This document shows, in pieces, positions 6,000 to 13,435 of a stretch of DNA of 17,097 bases (within the stretch, counting starts at the first letter, position 1; each line of letters opens with the position of its first letter). The translations under genes were made by a program, and so were the position numbers. Origin of the DNA: Deltaproteobacteria bacterium. Lineage in GTDB: Bacteria > Bdellovibrionota > UBA1018. The stretch is from positions 1-17,097 of the forward strand of contig JABDFB010000046.1 of assembly GCA_013286765.1 (NCBI GenBank). Direction: 5' to 3'. A model generated the notes under the pieces. That model did not search any database and was not told the origin of the DNA. It saw only the letters and a program-made list of their open reading frames with translations.

Positions 6000-7126
6000 C
6001 GCTGGTTGATCGGTTTAATTTTTAGATCCGTTGGTCCCGTATAGAAAGCTCTTGGACGGTAAATACGATTATTCGTAGCCTGTTCCATCACCTGAGCCGA
6101 CCATCCTGAAACGCGACTCATTGCAAAAACTGGTGTGAAATCTCGCGATCTTAGTCCCAGTGCCGTATAGACGAGCCCGCTGAAGAAGTCCACATTCGGC
6201 ATCAGCCCCTTCTTAGCTTCCATCTGTTCTTGAATACTTACCAGCATCTGATGGTATTCTTGAAGGCCAGCTTTCTCGCAAATCTTAAGGGACATTTCCT
6301 TTAGAATTTTTGCTCTCGGATCACCATTTTTATAGACTCGATGCCCAATGCCCATCACTTTTGCTTTAGTGTTGATCGCATTATCAATGAAGGCGTCGAC
6401 CTTCTTCATAGATCCAATTTCTTTCAACATCACCATAACTTGCTCGTTAGCACCTCCGTGAAGAGGTCCTTTGAGCGAACCCAGAGCACCTGTTATCGCA
6501 CTATAGTAGTCGCTGGTGGTTGAAGCTACCACTCGTGCGGTAAAGGTCGAAGCGTTGAGTTCATGGTCAGCGTGCAAGACCAACGCAGTATCAAAAAGCT
6601 TCTCCTCTTCGGGAGTCGGAGCTTTATCCCTGATCATGTTGAGAAAATTCCAGGCAGTCGATTTGCCCGCCTTAGGCTTAACGAGATCCTTCCCCTGTTC
6701 AAAGCGGGAAAGAGTCGACACAATACTCGGCATCGCACCCGTGAGTTTGAGTGCCTTGTTCTTTAGCCCCTCTGGAGTAATATTTTCCGCGTCGGAATCT
6801 AAGAGCCCGAAATAGGAGACAGCTGTTCTGAGTTTTGCCATCGGATGGGCTGATGTCTTAGCGATAGACTTTAGAATTCCTTCCAATTCGGATGGCAGAT
6901 TGATTTCTTTGGCAAGGTCCAATTTAAACTTCTCTAACTCTTTTGCATTCGGAAGATGATCATACCAGAGCAAATAAACGACCTCTTCAAACCCACAATG
7001 GGTAGCTAAGTCCTCAATTGTGTAACCTTTATAAAGAAGGGTAACATCATGTATCGTGCTGACATTGCTCGTGCAGGCCACGATGTTCTCTAATCCCTTG
7101 TTCGCTGTTTCCGGAATTTTTTCCAT
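5996..7126 (-). CDS. gltA: citrate synthase (type II, short form)
   Basis: Condenses oxaloacetate and acetyl-CoA to citrate, the entry step of the TCA cycle. From ATG 7126 it is 376 residues, the length of the Bacillus CitZ-like short-form enzymes. Catalytic signatures are all present: PLHGGANEQVM with His223, GIGHRVYKNGDPRAK with His262, and NVDFFSG with Asp313, plus the conserved LHADHELNAS helix. The closely related 2-methylcitrate synthase (PrpC) cannot be excluded by motif alone; no prp genes are nearby. An earlier in-frame start at 7195 would add 23 unconserved residues and lies upstream of the best promoter (7148-7175). The chosen start has GAGGA about 10 nt upstream. It converges on the TPR gene with overlapping stop codons in TTAA. 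Confidence 0.93.
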   Translation of the reverse strand: MEKIPETANKGLENIVACTSNVSTIHDVTLLYKGYTIEDLATHCGFEEVVYLLWYDHLPNAKELEKFKLDLAKEINLPSELEGILKSIAKTSAHPMAKLRTAVSYFGLLDSDAENITPEGLKNKALKLTGAMPSIVSTLSRFEQGKDLVKPKAGKSTAWNFLNMIRDKAPTPEEEKLFDTALVLHADHELNASTFTARVVASTTSDYYSAITGALGSLKGPLHGGANEQVMVMLKEIGSMKKVDAFIDNAINTKAKVMGIGHRVYKNGDPRAKILKEMSLKICEKAGLQEYHQMLVSIQEQMEAKKGLMPNVDFFSGLVYTALGLRSRDFTPVFAMSRVSGWSAQVMEQATNNRIYRPRAFYTGPTDLKIKPINQR

Positions 7127-7147
7127 GGTTCTTTTTTCCTCGCCCTT

Positions 7148-7175
7148 TATATAAGTACATTTCCGTTCATACCAA
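7148..7175 (-). promoter_or_regulatory. candidate promoter of the citrate synthase gene
   Basis: On the minus strand TTGGTA (7170-7175, 4 of 6) is followed after 16 bp by TATATA (7148-7153, 4 of 6), in an otherwise mixed region. Transcription would begin near 7141, placing the ATG at 7126 about 15 nt downstream and ruling out translation from the ATG at 7195 for this transcript. Confidence 0.4.
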
Positions 7176-7263
7176 ACCTGCCCGGTAGAGCGCAATGGTG
7201 GAGTGAAAGGAATGACTGGACATCTTTATCCTTAAGTGTTTCGATAAGTCATAAGCTAGGCCT

Positions 7264-8232
7264 ATGAAAGTACTAATGCATTTCTACCTTATTATAACTC
7301 TAGTATTGATTTTTTCCGCGTGTTCTCATTCAAAAAAAGAAATAAATATTTCTGGTGAACAACTCGCTAAGATTGAAAACCACATGGGTCAAAAGCTGGC
7401 TCATAAACTGGACCGCCACTTACTTTTCAAAGAGGATATGAAAGTAAGATCCTATCTCGACGAAACTATTAGAAAATTGGCAGGCCATACTGATTTTAGG
7501 GTCCGGATTTTTGCGATGAAAACGCCGCAAAAGCGGGTATCGCCTAGCTTTAATCTCCCCAATAGTAGACTCTATTTGTCACAACAGTCCTTAAAACTGG
7601 CAGATTTTGACAGCGAAATCGCAGCGGAAATCGCTATCCAGCTAGCACATCTATCTAGAAAGGATGTGTATAATCATCTGACTCAAATTGCCCTGCTCAA
7701 AAAGATGGCTAAGAACGCTCATCATGCAACCAGCACGGGCGAGAGTGCAGGTACAGACTCTGATACAAGGACGAGCACGGACAAAGGTCTGGAACTTTCG
7801 CACGAATCAAATAGCAAAGAACTCAGCGCCAATATTGATTTTCTTCCGACTGCAGATCTTCCAAATATCGACACACCGCAAACACCAGATCTCTATACAA
7901 AACCTGATCCCAAAACAACGTTGAGAAACTTTGGAATCGATATTGAAATCCCAGGAGCGAAGGACGCATTAAGATTTACTGAAAGTGAAGAAACTGAAGC
8001 CTGGGTGGGGGCCGTTGATATACTCTACAAGGCCGGATTCGATCCTCGTGGCCTTTTATCTCTTTTAGAGAAATACGAAAAATTAGGAACACGCTCTCCT
8101 TATCCTCTAAAGGCTATTCCGGAACTTCAAGAGCAAGTCCGACAGAAAATTTCGTTTTACGTACCATTGCGTAATCCCGTTCTCAGAAGTCAGGAATTTC
8201 TCGTTATTCAGGAAAGAATTCGAAAGCTGTGA
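7264..8232 (+). CDS. lipoprotein, M48-peptidase-like with lost zinc site
   Basis: This 322-residue protein has a lipoprotein signal ending in FSAC (Cys20). Residues ~75-140 follow the M48 metallopeptidase core: FRVRIFAMKTP, then FNLPNSRLYLSQQSLKL, where active enzymes have the A-x-PGG-x-I/L-x-V-x-x-GLL pattern. The helix SEIAAEIAIQLAHLSRKD follows. The HExxH site here is IQLAH (125-129), keeping only the second His and changing catalytic Glu to Gln. Residues ~238-270 (SEETEAWVGAVDIL, KAGFDPRGLL) match the family's ExxAD helix and AGYDP segment, with the AD pair changed to AW. A 90-residue polar linker (about 150-230), Ser/Thr/Asp-rich, is inserted between the two parts. It overlaps the AmgK reading frame at GTGA, so it belongs to the salvage operon. 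Probably a non-catalytic periplasmic or outer-membrane-anchored protein. Confidence 0.75.
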   Translation: MKVLMHFYLIITLVLIFSACSHSKKEINISGEQLAKIENHMGQKLAHKLDRHLLFKEDMKVRSYLDETIRKLAGHTDFRVRIFAMKTPQKRVSPSFNLPNSRLYLSQQSLKLADFDSEIAAEIAIQLAHLSRKDVYNHLTQIALLKKMAKNAHHATSTGESAGTDSDTRTSTDKGLELSHESNSKELSANIDFLPTADLPNIDTPQTPDLYTKPDPKTTLRNFGIDIEIPGAKDALRFTESEETEAWVGAVDILYKAGFDPRGLLSLLEKYEKLGTRSPYPLKAIPELQEQVRQKISFYVPLRNPVLRSQEFLVIQERIRKL

Positions 8233-8258
8233 ATCCATTTGCCAAGGAGTTAAGGAAA

Positions 8259-9308
8259 ATGATCGATCAATTACTTGTCAGTGACGAACAGGTATCAAAC
8301 TGGGTAAGAAAATCACGGACGATCACCTCTGTGACCCGCATTCCCGGAGACGCGAGTACCCGGCGCTACTACCGAGTTCAAACTGAAGCCCATAGCTATA
8401 TTGCCATGATAGTCGAACCCTTCCCGGATCAGGAAGAAAACTATCCATTTCTTGCAGTTCAGAAACACTTAAGTACGTCGGGAATTCGGGTTCCTACGAT
8501 TTTGGATATTGATTCCGAAAAGGGATTTATCTTACTGGAGGATTTAGGCGACGTCACTCTTCTCCGCAAATTACAGTCAGTTACCTCTGCTCAGGTCGAA
8601 AGGCAGCTCTTTGAAGAGGCTATTGACGCCCTTGTACTTTTTCAAGTCAAAGCATCGCCTGAAAACAAAGGTAGCCAAACTAAGAAAAAAAGTCTGACCG
8701 CATTCAAACTCAAGTTCGACGAAGAAAAGTTGATGTGGGAAGTAAACTTCACCATTGAACATCTCTATAAAGAATACTTAAAAAGAAATTTGTCGGATGC
8801 AGACGAAAAAATCATGACCGGCCAATTTACAAAAATTTGCCGATTTCTGGCCGAACAACCAGCCGTTTTAACACATCGCGACTATCACAGTCGAAATATC
8901 ATGGTTCCACCTGCGCAAAATGAGGCCGACGAAGAAATGGTCATGATTGATTTTCAGGACGCAAGAATGGGTCCGCCCCAGTATGACCTAGCGTCTCTCT
9001 TGAAGGATAGTTACTATCAGCTTGAGGAGTCCCAAATCTCTGGTTTGATCCAATACTACATTAAACAGTACGAGACTCTGTCGGGTAAATCCATTGATCA
9101 AGCTCACTTCCAAAAGGTCTTCGATCTGATGTCCGTCCAGAGAAACTTCAAGGCCATCGGGAGCTTTGCTTCTTTTTTAAATAAACGAGGCAACGCATCC
9201 TATCTCAAGTATATCGGAAATACGTTTGAGAATATTCGTAGACAACTCTTAAAATATCCAGAGTACTCGGATTTGAGAGAAGTTCTATTTTACTATTATT
9301 ATTTCTAG
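8259..9308 (+). CDS. amgK: AmgK-type N-acetylmuramate / N-acetylglucosamine 1-kinase
   Basis: A 349-residue phosphotransferase of the APH/choline-kinase fold. The N-terminus has RIPGDASTRRYYRV, matching the GDAS-x-RRY signature of AmgK. The lobe junction ILLEDLGDVTLL follows, then the Brenner motif THRDYHSRN (D208, N213) and the metal-binding MIDFQDARMGPPQYDLASLL (D231). AmgK phosphorylates MurNAc and GlcNAc at the anomeric position in the cytoplasm, feeding MurU to make UDP-MurNAc and bypassing MurA (the fosfomycin target). A GTG start at 8229 overlapping the upstream stop is possible and would add 10 residues. ATG 8259 is preferred because AAGGAG stands 9 nt before it. The next gene starts 22 nt downstream and encodes the MurU-like partner, which supports the assignment. 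Confidence 0.88.
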   Translation: MIDQLLVSDEQVSNWVRKSRTITSVTRIPGDASTRRYYRVQTEAHSYIAMIVEPFPDQEENYPFLAVQKHLSTSGIRVPTILDIDSEKGFILLEDLGDVTLLRKLQSVTSAQVERQLFEEAIDALVLFQVKASPENKGSQTKKKSLTAFKLKFDEEKLMWEVNFTIEHLYKEYLKRNLSDADEKIMTGQFTKICRFLAEQPAVLTHRDYHSRNIMVPPAQNEADEEMVMIDFQDARMGPPQYDLASLLKDSYYQLEESQISGLIQYYIKQYETLSGKSIDQAHFQKVFDLMSVQRNFKAIGSFASFLNKRGNASYLKYIGNTFENIRRQLLKYPEYSDLREVLFYYYYF

Positions 9309-9330
9309 AACCACAGCCGGGGGGAATAGT

Positions 9331-10317
9331 TTGACATCGACTGCAATGCTCATGGCCGCGGGGATAGGACAAAGGCTCCGCCCATTTACGGATCATAGGA
9401 CGAAAGCGCTACTTCCCGTCTTAGGGATTCCTATTATCCAATTTCTTGTCGATTCTCTGGTTTCAACGGGCGTTAAAAAAATGGTCGTCAACGTGCATCA
9501 CCGCGCCGAGGAAACCAAAGCGGGCCTGGCAGCATTGGAACACCCCAGTTCTACACTCATTGTTAGTGATGAGTCGGCACTCCTTTTAGGGAGCGCCGGG
9601 GGACTAAAAAAGGCGACTCCCTTCCTGGGCAGCGGGTCTTTTTTCTATTCCGTGGCAGATACGATCTTGGATATTGACTGGTCCGCCTTGTCTGAGGCTC
9701 ATCAAAAATTCCGCAAAGAAAAGAACGCTTTAATAACTCTCGCTGTCTCCGTCAGCAAGAATTCTGGAACCTACCGCGAAATCCTCTTTGATCCGCACAC
9801 TCGCCTCATCACAGGCCTGGGTGGGATGGAAAAAAATCGTCCTTACTTCACCGGTGCCGCTGTCTTGGAACGCGAGTGTCTCGATCAAATACCAAAAGAC
9901 ATCCCAAGTGATTTTGTTTCATCTCTTTTAATTCCGGCAATCGAAAAAAAACGTGCCTTCGTTTTCGTTGCCGATTCTACTTCATACGATATTGGCAACC
10001 CCGCCCTTTGGCTTTCCACGCATTTGGATTTAATCCAAATGCTAGAAAGAACCTCCTCCGTCAGCCCCCAAATGACTCGATGGCTCGATCGTCTATGGAA
10101 GCATAATGTAAGACTTGCTCCTGGCATTTGGGCTTCTCAACGTGCAAAGTCCCTCTGCACCAAAGTCGATTGGAAGAAAAATTGGAAACCACCCTGCTAC
10201 TGGGACTGCTTGACCGACTCCGACACTCCACCCGATGCTCTCGGGCCAAATAGTGTTCTATATGGGAGTGCAATTTCCGGCTTCACTTCCGGCATCGGCT
10301 ATAACGGTATCCGATGA
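9331..10317 (+). CDS. murU: MurU-like sugar-1-phosphate nucleotidyltransferase
   Basis: A 328-residue protein whose first ~230 residues form a nucleotidyltransferase of the hexose-1-phosphate uridylyltransferase type. It has AMLMAAGIGQRLRPFTDHRTK (GxGxR and catalytic Lys25), then VKKMVVNVHHRAEE, LLLGSAGGLKKA (the GTAGGL-type motif) and the metal-site strand SVADTILDID (D110 region). After AmgK, MurU is expected to couple MurNAc-1-phosphate with UTP to give UDP-MurNAc. Pseudomonas MurU is about 223 residues. This protein has an extra ~90-residue tail with a Trp-rich stretch (WDRLWKH-like, NWKPPCYWDC) and LGPNSVLYGSAISG, which resembles a left-handed beta-helix coil. The TTG start follows a GGGGGG run. 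The gene overlaps convergent anmK by 19 bp. A different sugar substrate is possible given the tail. Confidence 0.75.
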   Translation: MTSTAMLMAAGIGQRLRPFTDHRTKALLPVLGIPIIQFLVDSLVSTGVKKMVVNVHHRAEETKAGLAALEHPSSTLIVSDESALLLGSAGGLKKATPFLGSGSFFYSVADTILDIDWSALSEAHQKFRKEKNALITLAVSVSKNSGTYREILFDPHTRLITGLGGMEKNRPYFTGAAVLERECLDQIPKDIPSDFVSSLLIPAIEKKRAFVFVADSTSYDIGNPALWLSTHLDLIQMLERTSSVSPQMTRWLDRLWKHNVRLAPGIWASQRAKSLCTKVDWKKNWKPPCYWDCLTDSDTPPDALGPNSVLYGSAISGFTSGIGYNGIR

Positions 10318-11462
10318 ATCTTAGCAACCACCTCGTACCAGTTCTTTCCCGGAATAATATATCCTGGAGGCCCGAATTCTTTCACACCGGTCCAGGTCCC
10401 TCCGACAGGTTTTCCGATTAGGGAGAAAAAGCCCAAAATGGCAAAGGCCTGTGCCTCGATGTACTGGGGATCGTTACCGTACTTGCTTAAATCATCTATC
10501 ATTATATAAGGCAGCCTGGCCTGCAAGCGTCGCATTAAGGTCGCATTTTTTGCCCCACCCCCGCTGATCAAAATAGTCTGCAAGGGCAACCCTTTCTTTA
10601 AAATCCAAGTCTCGTAAGCTCGGGCAATGGACTCAACGGTTACTTCTAGAGCAGTGGCAACCAGCGCAGGGCCTTTCACCTTGGCTTTTGCAAAAAAGTC
10701 ACTCAAAGGAAAATCATCGCGCCCCGTAGTCTTAGGAACCCCTAACGAAAAGTACGTATGTTTGAGCAATGCCTTCACGGTGTCGGAATCTGGCTTTGCC
10801 TGAGACGAAAGTTTTCCGCCTCGGTCCATTTTCCACCGACCTTGTGTAACTCGTTCAGCAGCGGCGTCGATCCAAATATTGCCAGGGCCGGTGTCGAAGG
10901 CAAGAACTCTGTCCTTAGATCCCACATAAGTGAGATTACTAATCCCGCCAATATTATGGATCGCAATTCCCTTCCCTTTTCGATCGAGACTTCGCGCAAC
11001 AAGCTGATGAAAAGCCGAAGCCAGCGGTGCACCCTGTCCACCTGCCGCGATATCACCTTCCCGAAAATTCGAGACCACCGTCTTTCCAGTCGCCACGACA
11101 ATCCGGGTGGGATCTCCCAGTTGCAGCGTGGCACCTTTTCCATTCGGACCTGGAAAGTGTGCGATTGTTTGGCCATGGTTAGCAATGACGTCCGGTTTAA
11201 TTTTTCGCCCAGCGAGGATTCGTTTGATTGTCTGGCCATACCAGAGTCCCAAGTCACGATGGAGGTGTAGAAAGTCCTTACAAGTATGAAGGCTGTTAGT
11301 CTTTTGGAAATCAATAACCCGGCGTCGCAAAGCACTAGGATAATCAGCAGAAGAAGACCAATTCAGGTCCCAACCCTGTCGATCGACCGAAATGCAAGCA
11401 GCATCGAGGCCATCGCATGATGTCCCAGTCATGACTCCTACGATATTAATGCGTGAACCCAT
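10299..11462 (-). CDS. anmK: anhydro-N-acetylmuramic acid kinase AnmK
   Basis: Cleaves the 1,6-anhydro ring of anhydroMurNAc from peptidoglycan turnover and phosphorylates it to MurNAc-6-phosphate, using ATP in the cytoplasm. The 387-residue length fits the family (about 370). All blocks are present: VGVMTGTSCDGLDAA at the N-terminus, IANHGQTIAHFPG, then SNFREGDIAAGGQGAPL with the catalytic Asp, HNIGGISNLTYV, LAFDTGPGNIWIDA, and the C-terminal ATP-side ILISGGGAKNATLM. The start has GAGGA about 5 nt upstream. It lies convergent to the amgK-murU unit with a 19-bp overlap. It diverges from the LptM-like gene across a shared promoter region. Confident by motifs throughout. Confidence 0.97.
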   Translation of the reverse strand: MGSRINIVGVMTGTSCDGLDAACISVDRQGWDLNWSSSADYPSALRRRVIDFQKTNSLHTCKDFLHLHRDLGLWYGQTIKRILAGRKIKPDVIANHGQTIAHFPGPNGKGATLQLGDPTRIVVATGKTVVSNFREGDIAAGGQGAPLASAFHQLVARSLDRKGKGIAIHNIGGISNLTYVGSKDRVLAFDTGPGNIWIDAAAERVTQGRWKMDRGGKLSSQAKPDSDTVKALLKHTYFSLGVPKTTGRDDFPLSDFFAKAKVKGPALVATALEVTVESIARAYETWILKKGLPLQTILISGGGAKNATLMRRLQARLPYIMIDDLSKYGNDPQYIEAQAFAILGFFSLIGKPVGGTWTGVKEFGPPGYIIPGKNWYEVVAKIHRIPL

Positions 11463-11487
11463 AGATCCTCGTCCCCCATTCCAACAG

Positions 11488-11515
11488 ATTAAAGGGATAA
11501 GGCTTCGATTGACAA
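11488..11515 (-). promoter_or_regulatory. candidate sigma70 promoter of anmK
   Basis: On the minus strand TTGTCA (11510-11515, 5 of 6) and TTTAAT (11488-11493, 5 of 6) are separated by 16 bp. Transcription would start near 11481, giving a leader of about 19 nt that includes the GAGGA ribosome-binding site. Its -35 box is the reverse strand of the -35 of the divergent gene. Confidence 0.55.
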
Positions 11516-11537
11516 GCTCTTGCCGATAGTAAAAAAT
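11509..11537 (+). promoter_or_regulatory. candidate promoter of the LptM-like lipoprotein gene
   Basis: TTGACA (11509-11514, perfect -35) is followed after 17 bp by AAAAAT (11532-11537, 4 of 6). Transcription would begin around 11544, only about 5 nt before the ATG at 11549. The mRNA would be nearly leaderless, which fits the lack of a Shine-Dalgarno sequence there. Confidence 0.4.
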
Positions 11538-11548
11538 GCCCCCTTAAA

Positions 11549-11908
11549 ATGCAGAAGCTATTTTGGGGTTTCTTAGTTGCGTTCTTATTTTTTCCGATAT
11601 TCAGCTGCGGGGTGAAAGGTCCGCCTCTCCCGCCGGTTGGTTTTGTGCCGCAAGCGATGGACTACCAGATAGGCCCAGAACGAAAACCGGATTTTGATTC
11701 GGAAGAATTAGGCGCCCAAGGCACAGATCTTTCTGATGTTACTGACGATCCGGACACCCAAGAAGGGTCCTTCTTGATAAAAAAGAGTCTGCGTTCGGCC
11801 GATGAAGAAATAGCGAAATTCAAGAAGTTAAAAGAGGCGAAGGAACGCGCCAAGGCCAGAGCGCAAGAAAAAGCGGACGAAGAAAACGCAAGAGACGGCG
11901 ATGAATAA
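11549..11908 (+). CDS. LptM/YifL-like small lipoprotein
   Basis: A 119-residue lipoprotein: hydrophobic signal (LFWGFLVAFLFFPIFS) and Cys20 in the context FSCGVKGPPLPP. C-G-x-K-G-P-L-x-x-P is the hallmark of the LptM (YifL) family, whose E. coli member helps assembly of the LPS transporter LptD in the outer membrane. The N-terminal ~15 mature residues carry the conserved part; typical members are about 60-70 residues. Here the remainder is an acidic linker followed by a Lys/Glu/Ala-rich probable coiled coil (about residues 80-119), with no equivalent in E. coli LptM. In many bacteria lptM neighbours lysA; that gene is not visible here. Assignment rests on the lipobox-proximal motif, and the long tail leaves function open. 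Confidence 0.75.
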   Translation: MQKLFWGFLVAFLFFPIFSCGVKGPPLPPVGFVPQAMDYQIGPERKPDFDSEELGAQGTDLSDVTDDPDTQEGSFLIKKSLRSADEEIAKFKKLKEAKERAKARAQEKADEENARDGDE

Positions 11909-11972
11909 ATAGCTAGTGAGTAATTACAAACGCGTTTTTGGTAATAATCCTTAATATTTACAATAAGATGGG

Positions 11973-12033
11973 TAACTATATCAATATAAAGATGTAGTTA
12001 TATTGAAACTATATCTTTATGTTGATATAGTTA
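11973..12033. repeat. 27-bp inverted repeat made of two tandem palindromes, directly before the ATPase gene
   Basis: Arms 11973-11999 and 12007-12033 are inverted repeats with 25 of 27 matches around a 7-nt loop (ATATTGA); both mismatches would be G-U pairs in RNA. Each arm is itself a palindrome: AACTATATC-N8-GATGTAGTT (11974-11999) and AACTATATC-N8-GATATAGTT (12007-12032, perfect). The two centres are 33 bp apart, about three helical turns. The ATG of the ATPase gene is 4 bp beyond the repeat. It could be a double operator, a recombinase-type site, or an RNA stem covering the start. There is no T-run suggesting a terminator. Confidence 0.85.
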
Positions 12034-12037
12034 TTTT

Positions 12038-13306
12038 ATGAGTTCGATGATCGATTTAAACCAAGTATTAAGGGAACAGCAGGTTGAAGCTCAAGAGCTT
12101 CGAAGGTTTTGGAAAGAGAGAGAAAGGACTTCTGAGTTTAAAGAAATGATTCTCTCCTCCGGACTGGTGAAAGTCGTGACCGGAATCCGACGGAGCGGAA
12201 AATCAACGTTGTGTCTAGGCTCTATTCCTTCGGATTATCCATTTTCTTATGTCAATTTTGATGACGAACGACTTGTTGGACTTAAGACTGAAGACTTAAA
12301 CAAAGTCTACGAAACTCTATTACAAATCCAACCCGAAACTAAAATATTCATCTTCGATGAAATTCAAAATATTGAGTCATGGGAACTGTTTGCAAATCGG
12401 CTCCAACGAAAGAAAATAAATCTTATCATCACCGGCAGTAACGGCAAGCTCCTCAGCCAAGAACTAGCCACTCATCTCACAGGGAGACATCTTTCACTTG
12501 AGCTAAGCCCTCTTTCCTATCGAGAATTTCTGAAATTTAATAATTTGGAAGTCTCTGAAACAATGACAACTGAAGAGCGGGCACTCGTCAAAAATAAAAT
12601 GCAGACCTATTTCGAAATAGGCGGCTTTCCAGAAGTTGTTCTAGGCGAGCCAGGAGGCCCCTATTTGAGAGAGCTTTTTGATAAAATTATCACCAGAGAT
12701 ATTGCACAGCGACACCGATTGCGAAATACGAGAATTCTAAAAGAAATAGCGCTCTATTTGGTGCAGCAATCTGGGTCCATGACAAGTCTGGCAAACTTGG
12801 AAGAAACATTCCAAATAAATAGTATCAATACGTTGAGAAGCTACTTTCAGTATCTTCAAGAAGTATTTCTTCTTTACGAAGTCCAAGGCTATTCAGGAAA
12901 ACTAAAAGAACGCACTACACGTCCCAGAAAATACTACGTCTGTGACTTAGGCATGTGGTCAGCCCTAAACACAAAGCCCACACTAGACTTAGGAATGAGA
13001 CTGGAAACGCTCATCTATCTACACCTATCGCGATCATTTCCCCACGTTTACTACTTAAAGGAACCCGGCTTTGACATCGATTTCTGCGTGGTTAAAGAAA
13101 GAACCCCCACCCTTCTTATTCAAGTTTGCTATTCCATTCAAAATAGCGCTACAAGGACGAGAGAAATTCGCTCGTTGGTCTCCGCGGCAAAACAGTATCG
13201 CATGAAGTCTGGCACGATTGTAACTTGGGACGATGAAGATAGCTTAGTTGAAGAGGGGATTGAGATCAGAATAGTCCCAGCTTGGAAATTTCTTTTGTCG
13301 GTTTAA
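12038..13306 (+). CDS. AAA-type ATPase with DUF4143 domain
   Basis: This 422-residue protein belongs to the AAA_14 + DUF4143 group. The ATPase part has Walker A GIRRSGKST (49-57), Walker B IFIFDEIQ (103-110), a sensor strand ITGSN (131-135) and the family signature TGRHLSLELSPLSYREFL (149-166). A winged-helix-like middle follows: YLVQQSGSMTSLANLEETF, then YFQYLQEVFLLYEVQGYS. The tail (about 325-400) has a PD-(D/E)XK-like core, with FDIDFCV and LLIQVCYS where an active nuclease would have E-V-K. This Q-V-C form seems usual in one branch of these proteins, so nuclease activity is unlikely. The family is widespread and patchy, and its role is unknown. It stands alone, immediately behind the double palindrome, without a clear ribosome-binding site. 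Confidence 0.9.
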   Translation: MSSMIDLNQVLREQQVEAQELRRFWKERERTSEFKEMILSSGLVKVVTGIRRSGKSTLCLGSIPSDYPFSYVNFDDERLVGLKTEDLNKVYETLLQIQPETKIFIFDEIQNIESWELFANRLQRKKINLIITGSNGKLLSQELATHLTGRHLSLELSPLSYREFLKFNNLEVSETMTTEERALVKNKMQTYFEIGGFPEVVLGEPGGPYLRELFDKIITRDIAQRHRLRNTRILKEIALYLVQQSGSMTSLANLEETFQINSINTLRSYFQYLQEVFLLYEVQGYSGKLKERTTRPRKYYVCDLGMWSALNTKPTLDLGMRLETLIYLHLSRSFPHVYYLKEPGFDIDFCVVKERTPTLLIQVCYSIQNSATRTREIRSLVSAAKQYRMKSGTIVTWDDEDSLVEEGIEIRIVPAWKFLLSV

Positions 13307-13340
13307 AAAAGGGATTCTTTCGGGCTCACTCGGGGCTCAC

Positions 13341-13400
13341 GGCAGGTCGACTACGAATTTTTCGCCGGTGAAGGCCGCGTGTGTAGTAGTACCGCCTGCC
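13341..13400. repeat. imperfect inverted repeat GGCAGG...CCTGCC in intergenic region
   Basis: GGCAGG (13341-13346) and CCTGCC (13395-13400) are complementary. Inside them ACTAC (13350-13354) and GTAGT (13383-13387) also pair, with unequal bulges. Just before it, GGGCTCAC occurs twice (13322-13329 and 13333-13340). The 195-bp gap 13307-13501 otherwise holds no ORF. It could be a structured RNA, a degraded terminator or a mobile-element remnant. Confidence 0.35.
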
Positions 13401-13435
13401 TACTTCACTTCCTGAGACGCCGCATAGCTATTAAT

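Noticed and set aside
10758..11335. Long frames of 170 and 186 residues inside anmK on both strands
   Set aside because: The anmK frame carries every family motif across this stretch; these are shadow frames with no recognisable domains.
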